In this document: piece after piece, positions 16,703 to 25,088 of the stretch
Numbering within the stretch: position 1 is the first letter of the stretch
Layout of the letters: each line of letters begins with the position of its first letter
Source: Salsipaludibacter sp963812245
GTDB taxonomy: Bacteria; Actinomycetota; Nitriliruptoria; Nitriliruptorales; Nitriliruptoraceae
Assembly: GCA_963812245.1 (NCBI GenBank)
Contig: CAWEUK010000002.1
Span: 1,488,001-1,552,000 of the forward strand
Length of the DNA stretch: 64,000 nucleotides
Direction of reading: 5' to 3'
Program-made: the position numbers and the translations under genes
The notes under the pieces: model-generated
Databases searched by the model: none
Told to the model about the DNA's origin: nothing
What the model saw: only the letters and a program-made list of their open reading frames with translations

Positions 16703-17322
16703 CCACGACCCTCACCGATCGGGCGGCCGCGTGCTTCATCCGACACCGTGACGGCGACCGCGCCGGTTTCGATGATCTCGTGGCACAGGTCACACCGCTG
16801 TTGTGGCACGTGGCCCGCAGCCAGGGGCTGCCACAGGCCATGGCCGAGGACGTCGTCCAACGGGCGTGGTTGGCGTTGGTGCGTCGCAGCGATGCGATCG
16901 AGGAGCCGCGGGCAGTGGTGTCGTGGTTGGTGACCACCACCAGGCGCGACGCCTGGCGGGCCCGGCGTCGGGATCGACCGGGTCGGGCCGACGACATCGG
17001 CGCAACGATCGCCCACGTCCGGCCCGACGAGGTCGACTGGGTCGCGACCGGGGCGGCCAGCAGGGGACCAGACGAGCAGGTCGAGTTGGATGCCGAGGCC
17101 CAGGTCCTCTGGGACCACGTCAGGGAACTGCCGGAGCGGTGCCAGACCCTGCTGCGAGTCATCGCCTTCAGCGATCGTCCTGACTACGCGGCCATCTCCG
17201 AGGCGCTGGGGATGCCCGTGGGCAGCATCGGTCCGACCAGGGGACGGTGCCTGGCCAAGTTGCGCGTCCTGTTGCAGGCCGACGAATCCTGGGACTTCGC
17301 CGCCATGGGAGAATCATCATGA
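16699..17322 (+). CDS. ECF-type RNA polymerase sigma factor
   Basis: This 207-residue protein has sigma region 2 at about 20-90 (FDDLVAQVTPLLWHVARSQG, then AEDVVQRAWLALVRR and the -10-recognition helix) and region 4 at about 140-195 (LPERCQTLLRVIAFSDRPDYAAISEALGMPVGSIGPTRGRCLAKLR). Regions 1 and 3 are missing, as in ECF factors. No zinc-binding anti-sigma gene is nearby; the two paralogous beta-rich proteins are the only small neighbours. The GTG has GGAGG six bases upstream and overlaps the stop of a 23-codon frame. The stop overlaps the next ATG. It presumably directs transcription of this locus, which is an inference from context. Confidence 0.9.
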   Translation: MTTTLTDRAAACFIRHRDGDRAGFDDLVAQVTPLLWHVARSQGLPQAMAEDVVQRAWLALVRRSDAIEEPRAVVSWLVTTTRRDAWRARRRDRPGRADDIGATIAHVRPDEVDWVATGAASRGPDEQVELDAEAQVLWDHVRELPERCQTLLRVIAFSDRPDYAAISEALGMPVGSIGPTRGRCLAKLRVLLQADESWDFAAMGESS

Positions 17323-17837
17323 CGACATCGGCCGGCCAGGATCGTGGCCACGAACACGACGCCCTGGCGAGTCAGGTCATCGACGCGGACGACATGGTCG
17401 TCATGGAGACGTTGGCCCGACTCCACGACGCCCTGGACCCGGTGCCGCCCGATCTCGTGGAGCGGGCCATGTTCACCGTGGCCTGGGCCGAGGTCGAGGA
17501 GGAACTGGCGCGGCTCGTCGCCTCGGACGACGGGTCGCTGGTGGGGGTGCGCGGTGATGCCGGCCAGGCTCGCAGCATGACATTCGCGTCCGACCACGCC
17601 ACGTTGACGGTGATGGTCACGACGACCGGTCGGGATCGCCGGCGGCTGGACGGGTGGATCGAGAGTCCATCGGCCGTGACCGCCCAGGTGCGACTGGTCG
17701 GTGAGATGCGCCATGCCACCGTGACCCAGGGCGGACGCTTCGAGTTGGCGGACCTGCCGGCGGGGGTGGTGCAGGTCATGCTGGTCGATGTCGCCGATGG
17801 GCACACGGTGTTGGCGACACCAGCCATGTCGCTGTAG
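17319..17837 (+). CDS. Conserved hypothetical protein of the CHAT/sigma-factor locus, paralogue B
   Basis: This 172-residue protein matches paralogue A (14302-14823) in length, order and motifs: LDPVPPDLVERA, TVMV, RRRLDGWIE, GRFELADLPAG, VQVM, TPAMSL. The segment GGRFELADLPAGVVQV looks like a carboxypeptidase-regulatory-like beta-sandwich. There is no signal peptide or membrane helix. It is translationally coupled to the sigma factor (ATGA overlap; GGAGA ribosome site inside the sigma gene). This tight coupling makes it a candidate binding partner or modulator of the sigma factor, which is inference only. Confidence 0.78.
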   Translation: MTTSAGQDRGHEHDALASQVIDADDMVVMETLARLHDALDPVPPDLVERAMFTVAWAEVEEELARLVASDDGSLVGVRGDAGQARSMTFASDHATLTVMVTTTGRDRRRLDGWIESPSAVTAQVRLVGEMRHATVTQGGRFELADLPAGVVQVMLVDVADGHTVLATPAMSL

Positions 17838-17857
17838 GGCGGTGCGGGTCGCACGTG

Positions 17858-17877
17858 GGGCGGCCGCTCGGTCGCCC
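17858..17877 (+). terminator. Possible terminator between paralogue B and the CHAT gene
   Basis: GGGCGGCCG and CGGTCGCCC pair over nine positions (one G-U) with two bases between. It lies 20 bases after the paralogue B stop and before a separate -10 for the CHAT gene. Confidence 0.4.
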
Positions 17878-17904
17878 GAAGGGTCCCATGGCGATGGGGC
17901 GGAT

Positions 17905-17910
17905 TAGGCT
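17905..17910 (+). promoter_or_regulatory. -10 element for the CHAT gene
   Basis: TAGGCT, preceded by T, lies 28 bases before the chosen ATG. It suggests the CHAT protein can be made from its own promoter, apart from the sigma factor operon. Confidence 0.45.
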
Positions 17911-17938
17911 CGTGACCCGGACCCCTGGGAAACGCAGC

Positions 17939-20716
17939 ATGGTGCAACGCGATGTCGATGCGCTCGGCGAGCAACTGGCGCGTGCACGCCAGTTGGTGGC
18001 CACGCAGCACCACGATGCCGCGGCCGCCGTGCTCGATGACCTGCTCGACGCCGTGGTCGCCGCGGATGCACCCGACGCGGATCGGGATCTGGCCGTCATC
18101 CGGGTTCGTGCGCTGTGCTCTCGCGCCACGGTCGATCTCGAGACATCGGGTCGCTTCGAAGCCGGTTGGGCCCGCCTGGACGAGGCCGACCACGTCGTGA
18201 CTGCCGGCGGCCTGCACGAACTCCGGGTGCCGTTGCAGGGTGCACGTGCGTACCTGCTGTTGCGTGCGGGCCGGACCGAGGAGGCGATGGCGGCCTTCCG
18301 GCAGGCCGACGAGTGGTGGGACCAGGCTGACGGCCGGGACCACTCGCAACTGCTGTTGAACCGAGGCAGCCTCGCACTCGAGATCGGGTCGCTCGCGGCC
18401 GCCGAGGAGGACTTCTGCCGCTGCGAAGCAGAGGCCCTGGAGGTCGGCCGGGTCGTCATCGCGCAGAAGGCGCGCCACAACCGTGGCCACCTGGCCTTCC
18501 TGCGCGGCGATCTGCCCACCGCCCTGCGGCTGATGGGCAGCCCGGTGTCGGTTGACGACCCGACCGGGGCAGTCGCCGACCTGCTCCGCGACCCGATCGT
18601 GGCGATCGATCGTGCCCGAGCACTGGTCGAGGCAGGCCTGTGGGCCGAGGCAGATGACCTGCTGGCAGGTGCCGTGGCGGACCTTGCTCGGGCCGAACGC
18701 AGCCAGGACGAGGGCGAGGCTCGCCTGGCCTGGTCGCGGGTGGCCCTGTTGTCCAGCGACCTGGACCTGGCATCCGAGCAGGCGGACCTGGCGGCGCGCT
18801 GCTTCGAACGCGTCGGCAATCCGCGATGGCGTCGTCGGGCCACCATGACCTCGCTGGCCGTGCGGCTGGAGGATCTGCAGCGACGAGCCGACCAGGGCGA
18901 CACGGGTGGTGATCCATCGCGACCTGCTGGCGTGCTGGATGCTGCGGTGGCGGAGTGGGCCGTTGTCCCGGGGCCGGGATTCCTGGCGGCCACCCAGCAG
19001 GTGTTGGATGCACTTGCCACGTTGCTGCCCGAATCCGCCGCGGTGGACGAGGTCCACCTGCAGACACCGCTGCGGCTGATGATGGCCGAGACCATGCTGC
19101 TGCGGGGCGACCTCGACGGCGCGGCTGAGCAGGTGGAGCAGGTGAGCGACCAGGCATTCGACGCCTTCAGCGTCCGGTTGCGCTGGCACCGCGCAGCCGC
19201 CGAGTTGGCTGCACGCCGGCGCAGTCCTTCGGTCCACGAACGCGTTGCCACGGGGTTGGACGAGCTGGCCGTGCAGCAGGGACGACTGGGGTCGCTGGAC
19301 CTGCGAACCGCCATGGCGATCCATGGCCGCGAGTTGGCCACGATCGGCGTACGCGCAGCCCTGGGCGCCGGCGACCCGGACCTGGTGCACGCAGCCGTCG
19401 AGCGGGGCAAGGCGTCCTCGACGCGGTTGCCTGCGGTCCGGTCGCAGGTGGGCGACGAGGACCGTGACCTGCTGGGCCAGTTGCGCCGCGCCAACAAGGC
19501 CCTCGACGACCTGGACGCGGGCCACAATCCCGCCATGGCGACGTCCATTCGAGCCACGATCGACGACCTCATGGCCGACCTTCGCGAACGGTCGTGGGGT
19601 CGCGGGAGCGCGCCGGCTGCCACTGGCATCGTCTCGGTCGATCAGGCGCTCGACGGCCTGCGATCCGTGGGTGCTGCCGGCGTCACCTACGAACGCCTGG
19701 GTGATCGCCTGCTCGCGATCGTGCTCGACAGTGGCGAGTTGGAGGTGGTCGACCTGGGCGACGTCGCCGATGCCGTGGCGACTGCCCAACGGATCCGCAG
19801 CGACCTCGAAGCACTCCTCACGCCCGGGTTGCCCGCGGGGATCCGGACGGTGGTGACGCGCTCACTGACCACGTCGCTGGGCGAACTCGACGACCGCCTG
19901 CTGGTGCCGACCGGCGTCGCCGACCGTCCTGCGGTGATCATTGCCGAGGCAGGACTGGCGGCCGTGCCGTGGTCGCTGCTGCCCAGTCGCCGGGGCGCTC
20001 GGACGACGACGGCACCTTGTCTGACCGCATGGTGTCGCGCCAGTACCGCCGCCGGCGACAGTGCCGTCGCCGCTGCCGCCGACGGTGCCTCCGATGCCGG
20101 CCCGGCACGCTCCGTCAATGCCGCGGCTGGCCTCGAGGATGCGAGCCGCGCGAGTGACCGGGGGTCCGTGGTGCGCGTGGCGGCCTTCGCCGGACCGGGA
20201 CTGGCCCGGTCCGGTCTCGAGGCGCAGGCAGTGGCCGCCCAATGGTCGGGTGGGGTGGCCCATGTCGGAGACGCTGCCACCAGTGAAGCCGTGAAGGAGT
20301 CCCTGGCACGTGATCGTGTGGTCCACCTCGCGACCCACGGAGTCCATCGTGACACGGCACCGATGTTCTCGTCCGTTCGCCTGGCCGACGGCCACCTCTA
20401 TGCCCACGAGTTGCCAGCCTTCGTGGCCAGCGACCTGGTCCTGTTGTCGGCCTGCGAGGTCGGCGCCGCCACGGTGCGGCCCGGAGACGAACCCCTGGGG
20501 CTCACGGCGGCGCTGCTGCACGCCGGCGTCGCGACGGTCGTTGCCGGCGTCACCCGGGTCCGCGACGAGGTGGCCCACGACGTGATGGTGGCGGTGCATC
20601 GCTCGTTGGGCCTGGGCGCTGATCCCGCAACCGCGATCGGTGTGGCCGTGGCGGAGGCCTGGGAGCAGGGCGAGGTGGCACCGTTCGTCTGTGCCGGTGC
20701 CGGAATGGTTGCCTGA
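17939..20716 (+). CDS. TPR-repeat protein with C-terminal CHAT (caspase-like) peptidase domain
   Basis: This 925-residue protein starts with about 480 residues of helical TPR-like repeats (for example GRTEEAMAAFRQADEWWDQA and GSLAAAEEDFCRCEAEAL), then a helical linker, then a CHAT domain at about 690-925. The cysteine-protease dyad is intact: His800 in HLATHG and Cys839 in LLSACEVG, with the family motif EPLGLTAALLHAGVATVVAG after it. CHAT proteases are relatives of caspases and separase that cut specific partner proteins; known bacterial ones are gated by partner sensing through TPRs. The ATG is set by a weak GGGA and a nearby -10. An earlier GTG at 17912 lies before the likely transcription start. 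A linker at about 685-740 is low-complexity Ala/Ser. Confidence 0.92.
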   Translation: MVQRDVDALGEQLARARQLVATQHHDAAAAVLDDLLDAVVAADAPDADRDLAVIRVRALCSRATVDLETSGRFEAGWARLDEADHVVTAGGLHELRVPLQGARAYLLLRAGRTEEAMAAFRQADEWWDQADGRDHSQLLLNRGSLALEIGSLAAAEEDFCRCEAEALEVGRVVIAQKARHNRGHLAFLRGDLPTALRLMGSPVSVDDPTGAVADLLRDPIVAIDRARALVEAGLWAEADDLLAGAVADLARAERSQDEGEARLAWSRVALLSSDLDLASEQADLAARCFERVGNPRWRRRATMTSLAVRLEDLQRRADQGDTGGDPSRPAGVLDAAVAEWAVVPGPGFLAATQQVLDALATLLPESAAVDEVHLQTPLRLMMAETMLLRGDLDGAAEQVEQVSDQAFDAFSVRLRWHRAAAELAARRRSPSVHERVATGLDELAVQQGRLGSLDLRTAMAIHGRELATIGVRAALGAGDPDLVHAAVERGKASSTRLPAVRSQVGDEDRDLLGQLRRANKALDDLDAGHNPAMATSIRATIDDLMADLRERSWGRGSAPAATGIVSVDQALDGLRSVGAAGVTYERLGDRLLAIVLDSGELEVVDLGDVADAVATAQRIRSDLEALLTPGLPAGIRTVVTRSLTTSLGELDDRLLVPTGVADRPAVIIAEAGLAAVPWSLLPSRRGARTTTAPCLTAWCRASTAAGDSAVAAAADGASDAGPARSVNAAAGLEDASRASDRGSVVRVAAFAGPGLARSGLEAQAVAAQWSGGVAHVGDAATSEAVKESLARDRVVHLATHGVHRDTAPMFSSVRLADGHLYAHELPAFVASDLVLLSACEVGAATVRPGDEPLGLTAALLHAGVATVVAGVTRVRDEVAHDVMVAVHRSLGLGADPATAIGVAVAEAWEQGEVAPFVCAGAGMVA

Positions 20717-20805
20717 CGCTCCGGGGGCCTCCCACGCGTCACGAAGCGCTCTCGTCCCGGGCGGTGGGGCCACGGCGTCGTGGCATCGGCGTCCATGGGG
20801 CTGCC

Positions 20806-20811
20806 TACCAT
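20806..20811 (+). promoter_or_regulatory. -10 element for the mscS-like gene
   Basis: TACCAT lies 45 bases before the GTG at 20856; GAGG at 20845-20848 is the ribosome site. Confidence 0.4.
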
Positions 20812-20855
20812 GACCCCCGACCCGACCGTCATCGCTGCTGCCCCGAGGTTCGTCC

Positions 20856-21920
20856 GTGATCATGCTCCTGCTGGCCCAGGAATGCTCGGCCGAGGCCCCG
20901 GCCTGCACGTGGTTGCTGGACCAGGGCATGCCAGCCTGGGTGGCAGTGCTCCTGGGCGCCATTGCGGCCCCGGTGGGCCAGGCACTGGTGATCCTGCTCG
21001 TCACGGCAGTCGTCGCCGCGATCGCACGCCGACTGGTGGTGCGGGTCGTGAATCGGGTTCGGGATGGTGGGACGCCCGGCACCATCGGGTCGTTGCGGGT
21101 CGGCGATGGCACCCGGGATCCGCGCCGGCGGCAACGAATCGTCTCGATCGGCCAGTTGTCGCGCTCGATCACGACCGTGGTGGTCTGGACCATCGGCATC
21201 ATGATGGCGCTGGGGTCGCTGGGCGTGAACCTCGGTCCGTTGATCGCCAGCGCCGGGATCCTCGGTGTGGCGTTGGGCTTCGGTGCCCAGAGCCTGGTCG
21301 AGGACTTCCTGTCGGGCATGTTCATGCTGGCCGAGGACCAGTTCGGCGTCGGCGACATCGTGGACCTCGGTGAGGCCACCGGGGTGGTCGAGAAGATCTC
21401 GTTGCGCACGACGTCGCTGCGCGGCACCGACGGCACGCTGTGGTTCGTGCCCAACGGGCAGGTCCAACGTGTCGGCAACATGTCGCAGGACTGGGCGCGG
21501 GCCCTGCTCGACATCTCGGTGGGCTACGAAGCCGACGTCGACCTGGCCATCGAGGTGATCGACCGGGCCTGTCGCGACTTCGCCGCCTCGCCCGAGAATG
21601 CCGACCAGGTGCTCGAGGAGCCGGAGATGCTGGGCGTGGAGGAGCTGGGGGCCGACGCCGTCGTGATCCGTCTGTGGATCAAGACCGTGCCCGGGATGCA
21701 GTACGGGCTGGCACGGGCACTGCGACGCGACATCAAGGTCGCGCTCGACGAGGCCGGCATCGAGATCCCGTTCCCACAGCGCACCGTCTGGCTGCGTCAT
21801 GCCGGTGACGCCGACAACCTCCCCGAGGCGCTGCAGCCAGACGACGACGAGGTGGCGGCAGTCCGCGCCGCCGAGGAAGCGTCCGCGGGCACGTCCGAAG
21901 CCACGTCCAGCGAGACGTAG
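20856..21920 (+). CDS. MscS-family mechanosensitive ion channel
   Basis: This 354-residue membrane protein has three N-terminal helices. TM3 contains the pore-lining GILGVALGFGAQSLVEDFLSG. The MscS beta domain follows (DIVDLGEATGVVEKISLRTTSLRGTDG, then VPNGQV), and then the C-terminal alpha-beta domain. These channels release solutes when membrane tension rises under osmotic downshock. The last 35 residues are acidic and Ala/Ser/Thr-rich and overlap a 20-bp degenerate repeat, so this tail is probably not conserved. The GTG has GAGG seven bases upstream; an ATG two codons later is an alternative. Confidence 0.92.
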   Translation: MIMLLLAQECSAEAPACTWLLDQGMPAWVAVLLGAIAAPVGQALVILLVTAVVAAIARRLVVRVVNRVRDGGTPGTIGSLRVGDGTRDPRRRQRIVSIGQLSRSITTVVVWTIGIMMALGSLGVNLGPLIASAGILGVALGFGAQSLVEDFLSGMFMLAEDQFGVGDIVDLGEATGVVEKISLRTTSLRGTDGTLWFVPNGQVQRVGNMSQDWARALLDISVGYEADVDLAIEVIDRACRDFAASPENADQVLEEPEMLGVEELGADAVVIRLWIKTVPGMQYGLARALRRDIKVALDEAGIEIPFPQRTVWLRHAGDADNLPEALQPDDDEVAAVRAAEEASAGTSEATSSET

Positions 21921-21980
21921 CCACGTCCGGCGAGGTGGAGGCAGGCCCGGCGAGGTGGAGGCAGCCCCGGGCGAGGTGGG
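21901..21980. repeat. Four degenerate 20-bp tandem repeats at the end of mscS
   Basis: Units begin at 21901, 21921, 21941 and 21961 and share CC(A/C)CG-rich starts and GGCGAGGTGGAG-like ends. The first unit includes the mscS stop codon. They separate mscS from the convergent VWA gene, a 78-base gap with no other feature. Confidence 0.6.
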
Positions 21981-21998
21981 GCCGCGCCCGGCCGGTGT

Positions 21999-24900
21999 TC
22001 AGTCCTGTTGTCGCCGGTCCAACAGGCGTCGAGCGGCCGACGTCCCCGGGGCGTCGGGGTTCGGTCCTCGTCGTGCTGGAGGCGGTGGCTCGGCGTCCGC
22101 GTCTCCCGCTGGCGGCACCGGTGGTGTCGGTGTCGGCCGGGACGGCGTCGCTGGCGCCGCCGAGGCCGGTGGTGTCGTGGCTGCCGAGGACGACGTGGGG
22201 TCGCCTGGCGGTTGCGGTGGGGTCGACGGGTCGGGCGTGGTCGACGACGGGGGAGTGGGTGGCAGCGATCGTCCCTGGTCGTCCCACGCGATCCGGCGCC
22301 GGGTGCGAGCGTCGGTTCCCACGTCGTCGTCGGCGGTGACTGGGGCCGTCTCGGCACTCGTGGCGGCACCACTGGCGGCATCGCTGGCGACACTGGTGGG
22401 ACGGACGACGTCGGCCAGTGTCGTCGCCAGCGACGGCGTGGCCGCATCGGAGGATGTGGGGGGCCGACGTCGGAAGTCACCGCGACGCAGCCGCAGGCGC
22501 CTGACCCCGATCTCGATCGGCACGGTCACGAGCGCCAGCAGGACGAGCAGCGGCCACAGCGAGGTCGCCGCCGAGCCCGGAGCCAGCCCAGCGGCGGCGA
22601 AGACCGTGGTCGGATCGGGATCGACTCGGCCGCCGCCGGCCGCAGCGATCGCGGCCAGCATGCCGGCATCGTCGTCACGTGGCAGGTACTCCGCCGAGTA
22701 CGACCGGATCGCCGTCGTCGTGGTCGTCAGTTCGGTGGCGCCGTCGCCCGCGATCGTGACCGCGAGGGTGGTGACACCCTCCTGGCTGCCCGGGATGACC
22801 GCCTCCCAGGTCGTGGTGCCGGTGCGCTCCAGGGGCACCTGGGTCCGGTCGCCGTCCGGTGCCACCACGGTCGCCGTCGCCACGGCGCCATCCGCCAGCA
22901 CCTCGTCGGCCGTCACCACGACCTCGATGCCGTCGGTCCCGGCCACGGCGGACGCGACCAGTCCCTCCCCGCCGCCCGACCGCGGGAAGGTCGACGCGAC
23001 GAGGTCGGCGAAGAACGTGCCGTACCCGTCCCACGCGACCCACGGGCTGGCCCACACCGACTGGGCATCCGAGGTCCACGCCACGGTCGTGCCCAACCCC
23101 ACCTGCCACCGGGCCAACAGGGGGTCGTTGAACTCGCCGACGCGCAGCGACGTGCTCGCGGTCGGTTTGGACGTCGTCGCGAGGTAGCCCAACAGCCCCG
23201 GCACGGCGTCGAGTTGGTCAGCCACCGGATCGGCGCCGCCGCGCACGGGTTGGAAGTCACCCTCCTGGATGTAGGGTCGGGCGACCTGCTGGACTTCGCT
23301 GACCAGGATGTCGGGGATCGAGGACAGGTCCCGGCCGGGGTAGTAGCGGCCGCCGCCGACCTCGGCCATCCGTTCGAGGATGTTGCCGGTGCGTGGGTTG
23401 GCCGGGACCTCGCCCGTGCCCACGACGGACAGGGTGATCCCCTCGGCCAACGCCTGTTCGGCCACCGCGAGCAACTGCGGATCCTCGGAGAAGCCGTCGG
23501 TGAACAGCACGATGTGGCGCAGTTGCGCGTTGACGTCCAGCAGCCCGTCGATCGCCTGCTCGATGGCCGGGACGACGTTGGTGGCCCCGTCGGGACGCAG
23601 CCGTGCCGCGGCGTCGTCGACGACCGCCGCAGACGGCGCCTGCTGCAGGGGCAGGACCCACTCGGCGCTGTCGTTGAATGCCAGCACGCCGACCGTGTCC
23701 TGGCTCGAGAGTGCGTCGATGGCCCTGCTGACTGCCTCCTTGGTGATGTCGGTCTTGTTGACGCCACCTTCGCCGTTGGCACCGCCGGGGACGCCACCGA
23801 ACTGGCCTTCGCGGCAGTGGCAGGCGGCCATCGAGCCGGACACGTCCACGACCAACGCCTCGGCCACCATCGGACGGGTCTGGGGGTCCTGGACCTCGGC
23901 GAACACGGGTGACAGGTCCTCGAGTGGCGTGTCCTGCCATTGACCGGCACCGAAGGTCTGCGGCCCCCCGATGATGACCAGGCCATGCCCGGCATCGCGC
24001 ACGAACGTGTCCAACGCGACCATGTCGGCCTCGTCGAACGCGTGGGCGGGGACGTCCACCAGCACGATCGCGTCGTTCTCGAGCAGTTGGTCGGAGGCCG
24101 GCAACGACGTCGCGGGCGTGACCTCGGTGGGCAGGTTGGCGGCCCGCAGTGCGTCCACCAGTTGGGCCTCGGCACCGTCTGTGCCGGTGACGACCAGGAC
24201 TCGTGCGGGCCCGTCGACCAGGACGCCGGCGCGTCCGACGTCGTTGGCGTCGACGGTGTCCAACGGGTCGAGCACCTCGACCTCCCAGCGGGTGGCGCCG
24301 GTGTCCTCTGCCACATGTTCGAGCGTGTGGATCGTCTGCCCGGGCGGGAGTTGCAGGTCGGCGCGGTCGACCTCGGCACCGTTGCGACGGGTGATGACCG
24401 TGGCGGCCACGGACGCCGAGCCGGTGTTTCGCAACGTGGCGACCAGGTCGTAGGACTCGCCCTGGTTGACACGACCCGGCGCCGCGACGGACTCCACCAG
24501 CACATCGGCCGCGCTGGCGCCACCCACCTGCACCACGTCGACCGTGACCCCTGCTTCGGCCAGTTCGGCTGCCGTGCGTTCGGCGTCGCCCTGGGTGGCG
24601 CGGCCATCCGACAGCAGGACCAGTCTTCGGTGCTGCTGTGTCCCCAGCACGCCTTGCCCGAGCCGCAGGCCGCGCGCGATGTCGGTCCCGCCACCTGCCA
24701 CGATCGTGTTGAAGTCCGGGGGCGGCGGATCGGAGGTCAGCGAGTACTCGATCTGGGCATCGAGACCGAACCGCGTCACGGCGGCACGGTCGCCACTGCC
24801 GCGGGTTGCCTGCGCCGAGCCGATCCATTCCTGCGCGGCTTCCTGGACGGCCTCCATCGAATCCGACCCGTCCACCACGAAGGCCACGTCGACGCCGCGC

Positions 24901-25088
24901 CCCCCGGCAACCAGGCTGGGCCCCGCCAGCGCCACCACCAACAGGCCCAGCGCCACCGTGCGCAGTCCCGTGACCCACAGCGCTCGGCGGCGTCCGAGTG
25001 GTCGCCGCAGCCCCATGCCGAGCATCCAGGCCAGCGGCAGGCCCACCAACCCCAACAGCCACCACGGTGCCGCGAAGGTCACGTCCAT
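21999..25088 (-). CDS. Large VWA-domain membrane protein, last gene of the MoxR/DUF58/VWA operon
   Basis: This 1029-residue protein has two N-terminal membrane helices, then a VWA domain with a MIDAS-like motif DGSDSM (Asp73), then a glutamine-amidotransferase-like region. A second VWA-like domain follows with DVSGSM and a later TDGFSED, then a beta-rich part and one more helix near residue 860. The C-terminal 140 residues are a Pro/Thr/Ser-rich tail, probably cytoplasmic and disordered. It resembles BatB or CglB-like proteins of Bat operons, which bind metal and partner proteins with help from MoxR ATPases. GGGAGG precedes the ATG. The gene overlaps the upstream BatA-like gene by ten bases. 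Confidence 0.85.
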   Translation of the reverse strand: MDVTFAAPWWLLGLVGLPLAWMLGMGLRRPLGRRRALWVTGLRTVALGLLVVALAGPSLVAGGRGVDVAFVVDGSDSMEAVQEAAQEWIGSAQATRGSGDRAAVTRFGLDAQIEYSLTSDPPPPDFNTIVAGGGTDIARGLRLGQGVLGTQQHRRLVLLSDGRATQGDAERTAAELAEAGVTVDVVQVGGASAADVLVESVAAPGRVNQGESYDLVATLRNTGSASVAATVITRRNGAEVDRADLQLPPGQTIHTLEHVAEDTGATRWEVEVLDPLDTVDANDVGRAGVLVDGPARVLVVTGTDGAEAQLVDALRAANLPTEVTPATSLPASDQLLENDAIVLVDVPAHAFDEADMVALDTFVRDAGHGLVIIGGPQTFGAGQWQDTPLEDLSPVFAEVQDPQTRPMVAEALVVDVSGSMAACHCREGQFGGVPGGANGEGGVNKTDITKEAVSRAIDALSSQDTVGVLAFNDSAEWVLPLQQAPSAAVVDDAAARLRPDGATNVVPAIEQAIDGLLDVNAQLRHIVLFTDGFSEDPQLLAVAEQALAEGITLSVVGTGEVPANPRTGNILERMAEVGGGRYYPGRDLSSIPDILVSEVQQVARPYIQEGDFQPVRGGADPVADQLDAVPGLLGYLATTSKPTASTSLRVGEFNDPLLARWQVGLGTTVAWTSDAQSVWASPWVAWDGYGTFFADLVASTFPRSGGGEGLVASAVAGTDGIEVVVTADEVLADGAVATATVVAPDGDRTQVPLERTGTTTWEAVIPGSQEGVTTLAVTIAGDGATELTTTTTAIRSYSAEYLPRDDDAGMLAAIAAAGGGRVDPDPTTVFAAAGLAPGSAATSLWPLLVLLALVTVPIEIGVRRLRLRRGDFRRRPPTSSDAATPSLATTLADVVRPTSVASDAASGAATSAETAPVTADDDVGTDARTRRRIAWDDQGRSLPPTPPSSTTPDPSTPPQPPGDPTSSSAATTPPASAAPATPSRPTPTPPVPPAGDADAEPPPPARRGPNPDAPGTSAARRLLDRRQQD

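Noticed and set aside
17372..19789. An 805-codon reverse frame opposite the CHAT gene
   Set aside because: Shadow of the TPR-CHAT gene; repetitive Gln/His/Arg composition.
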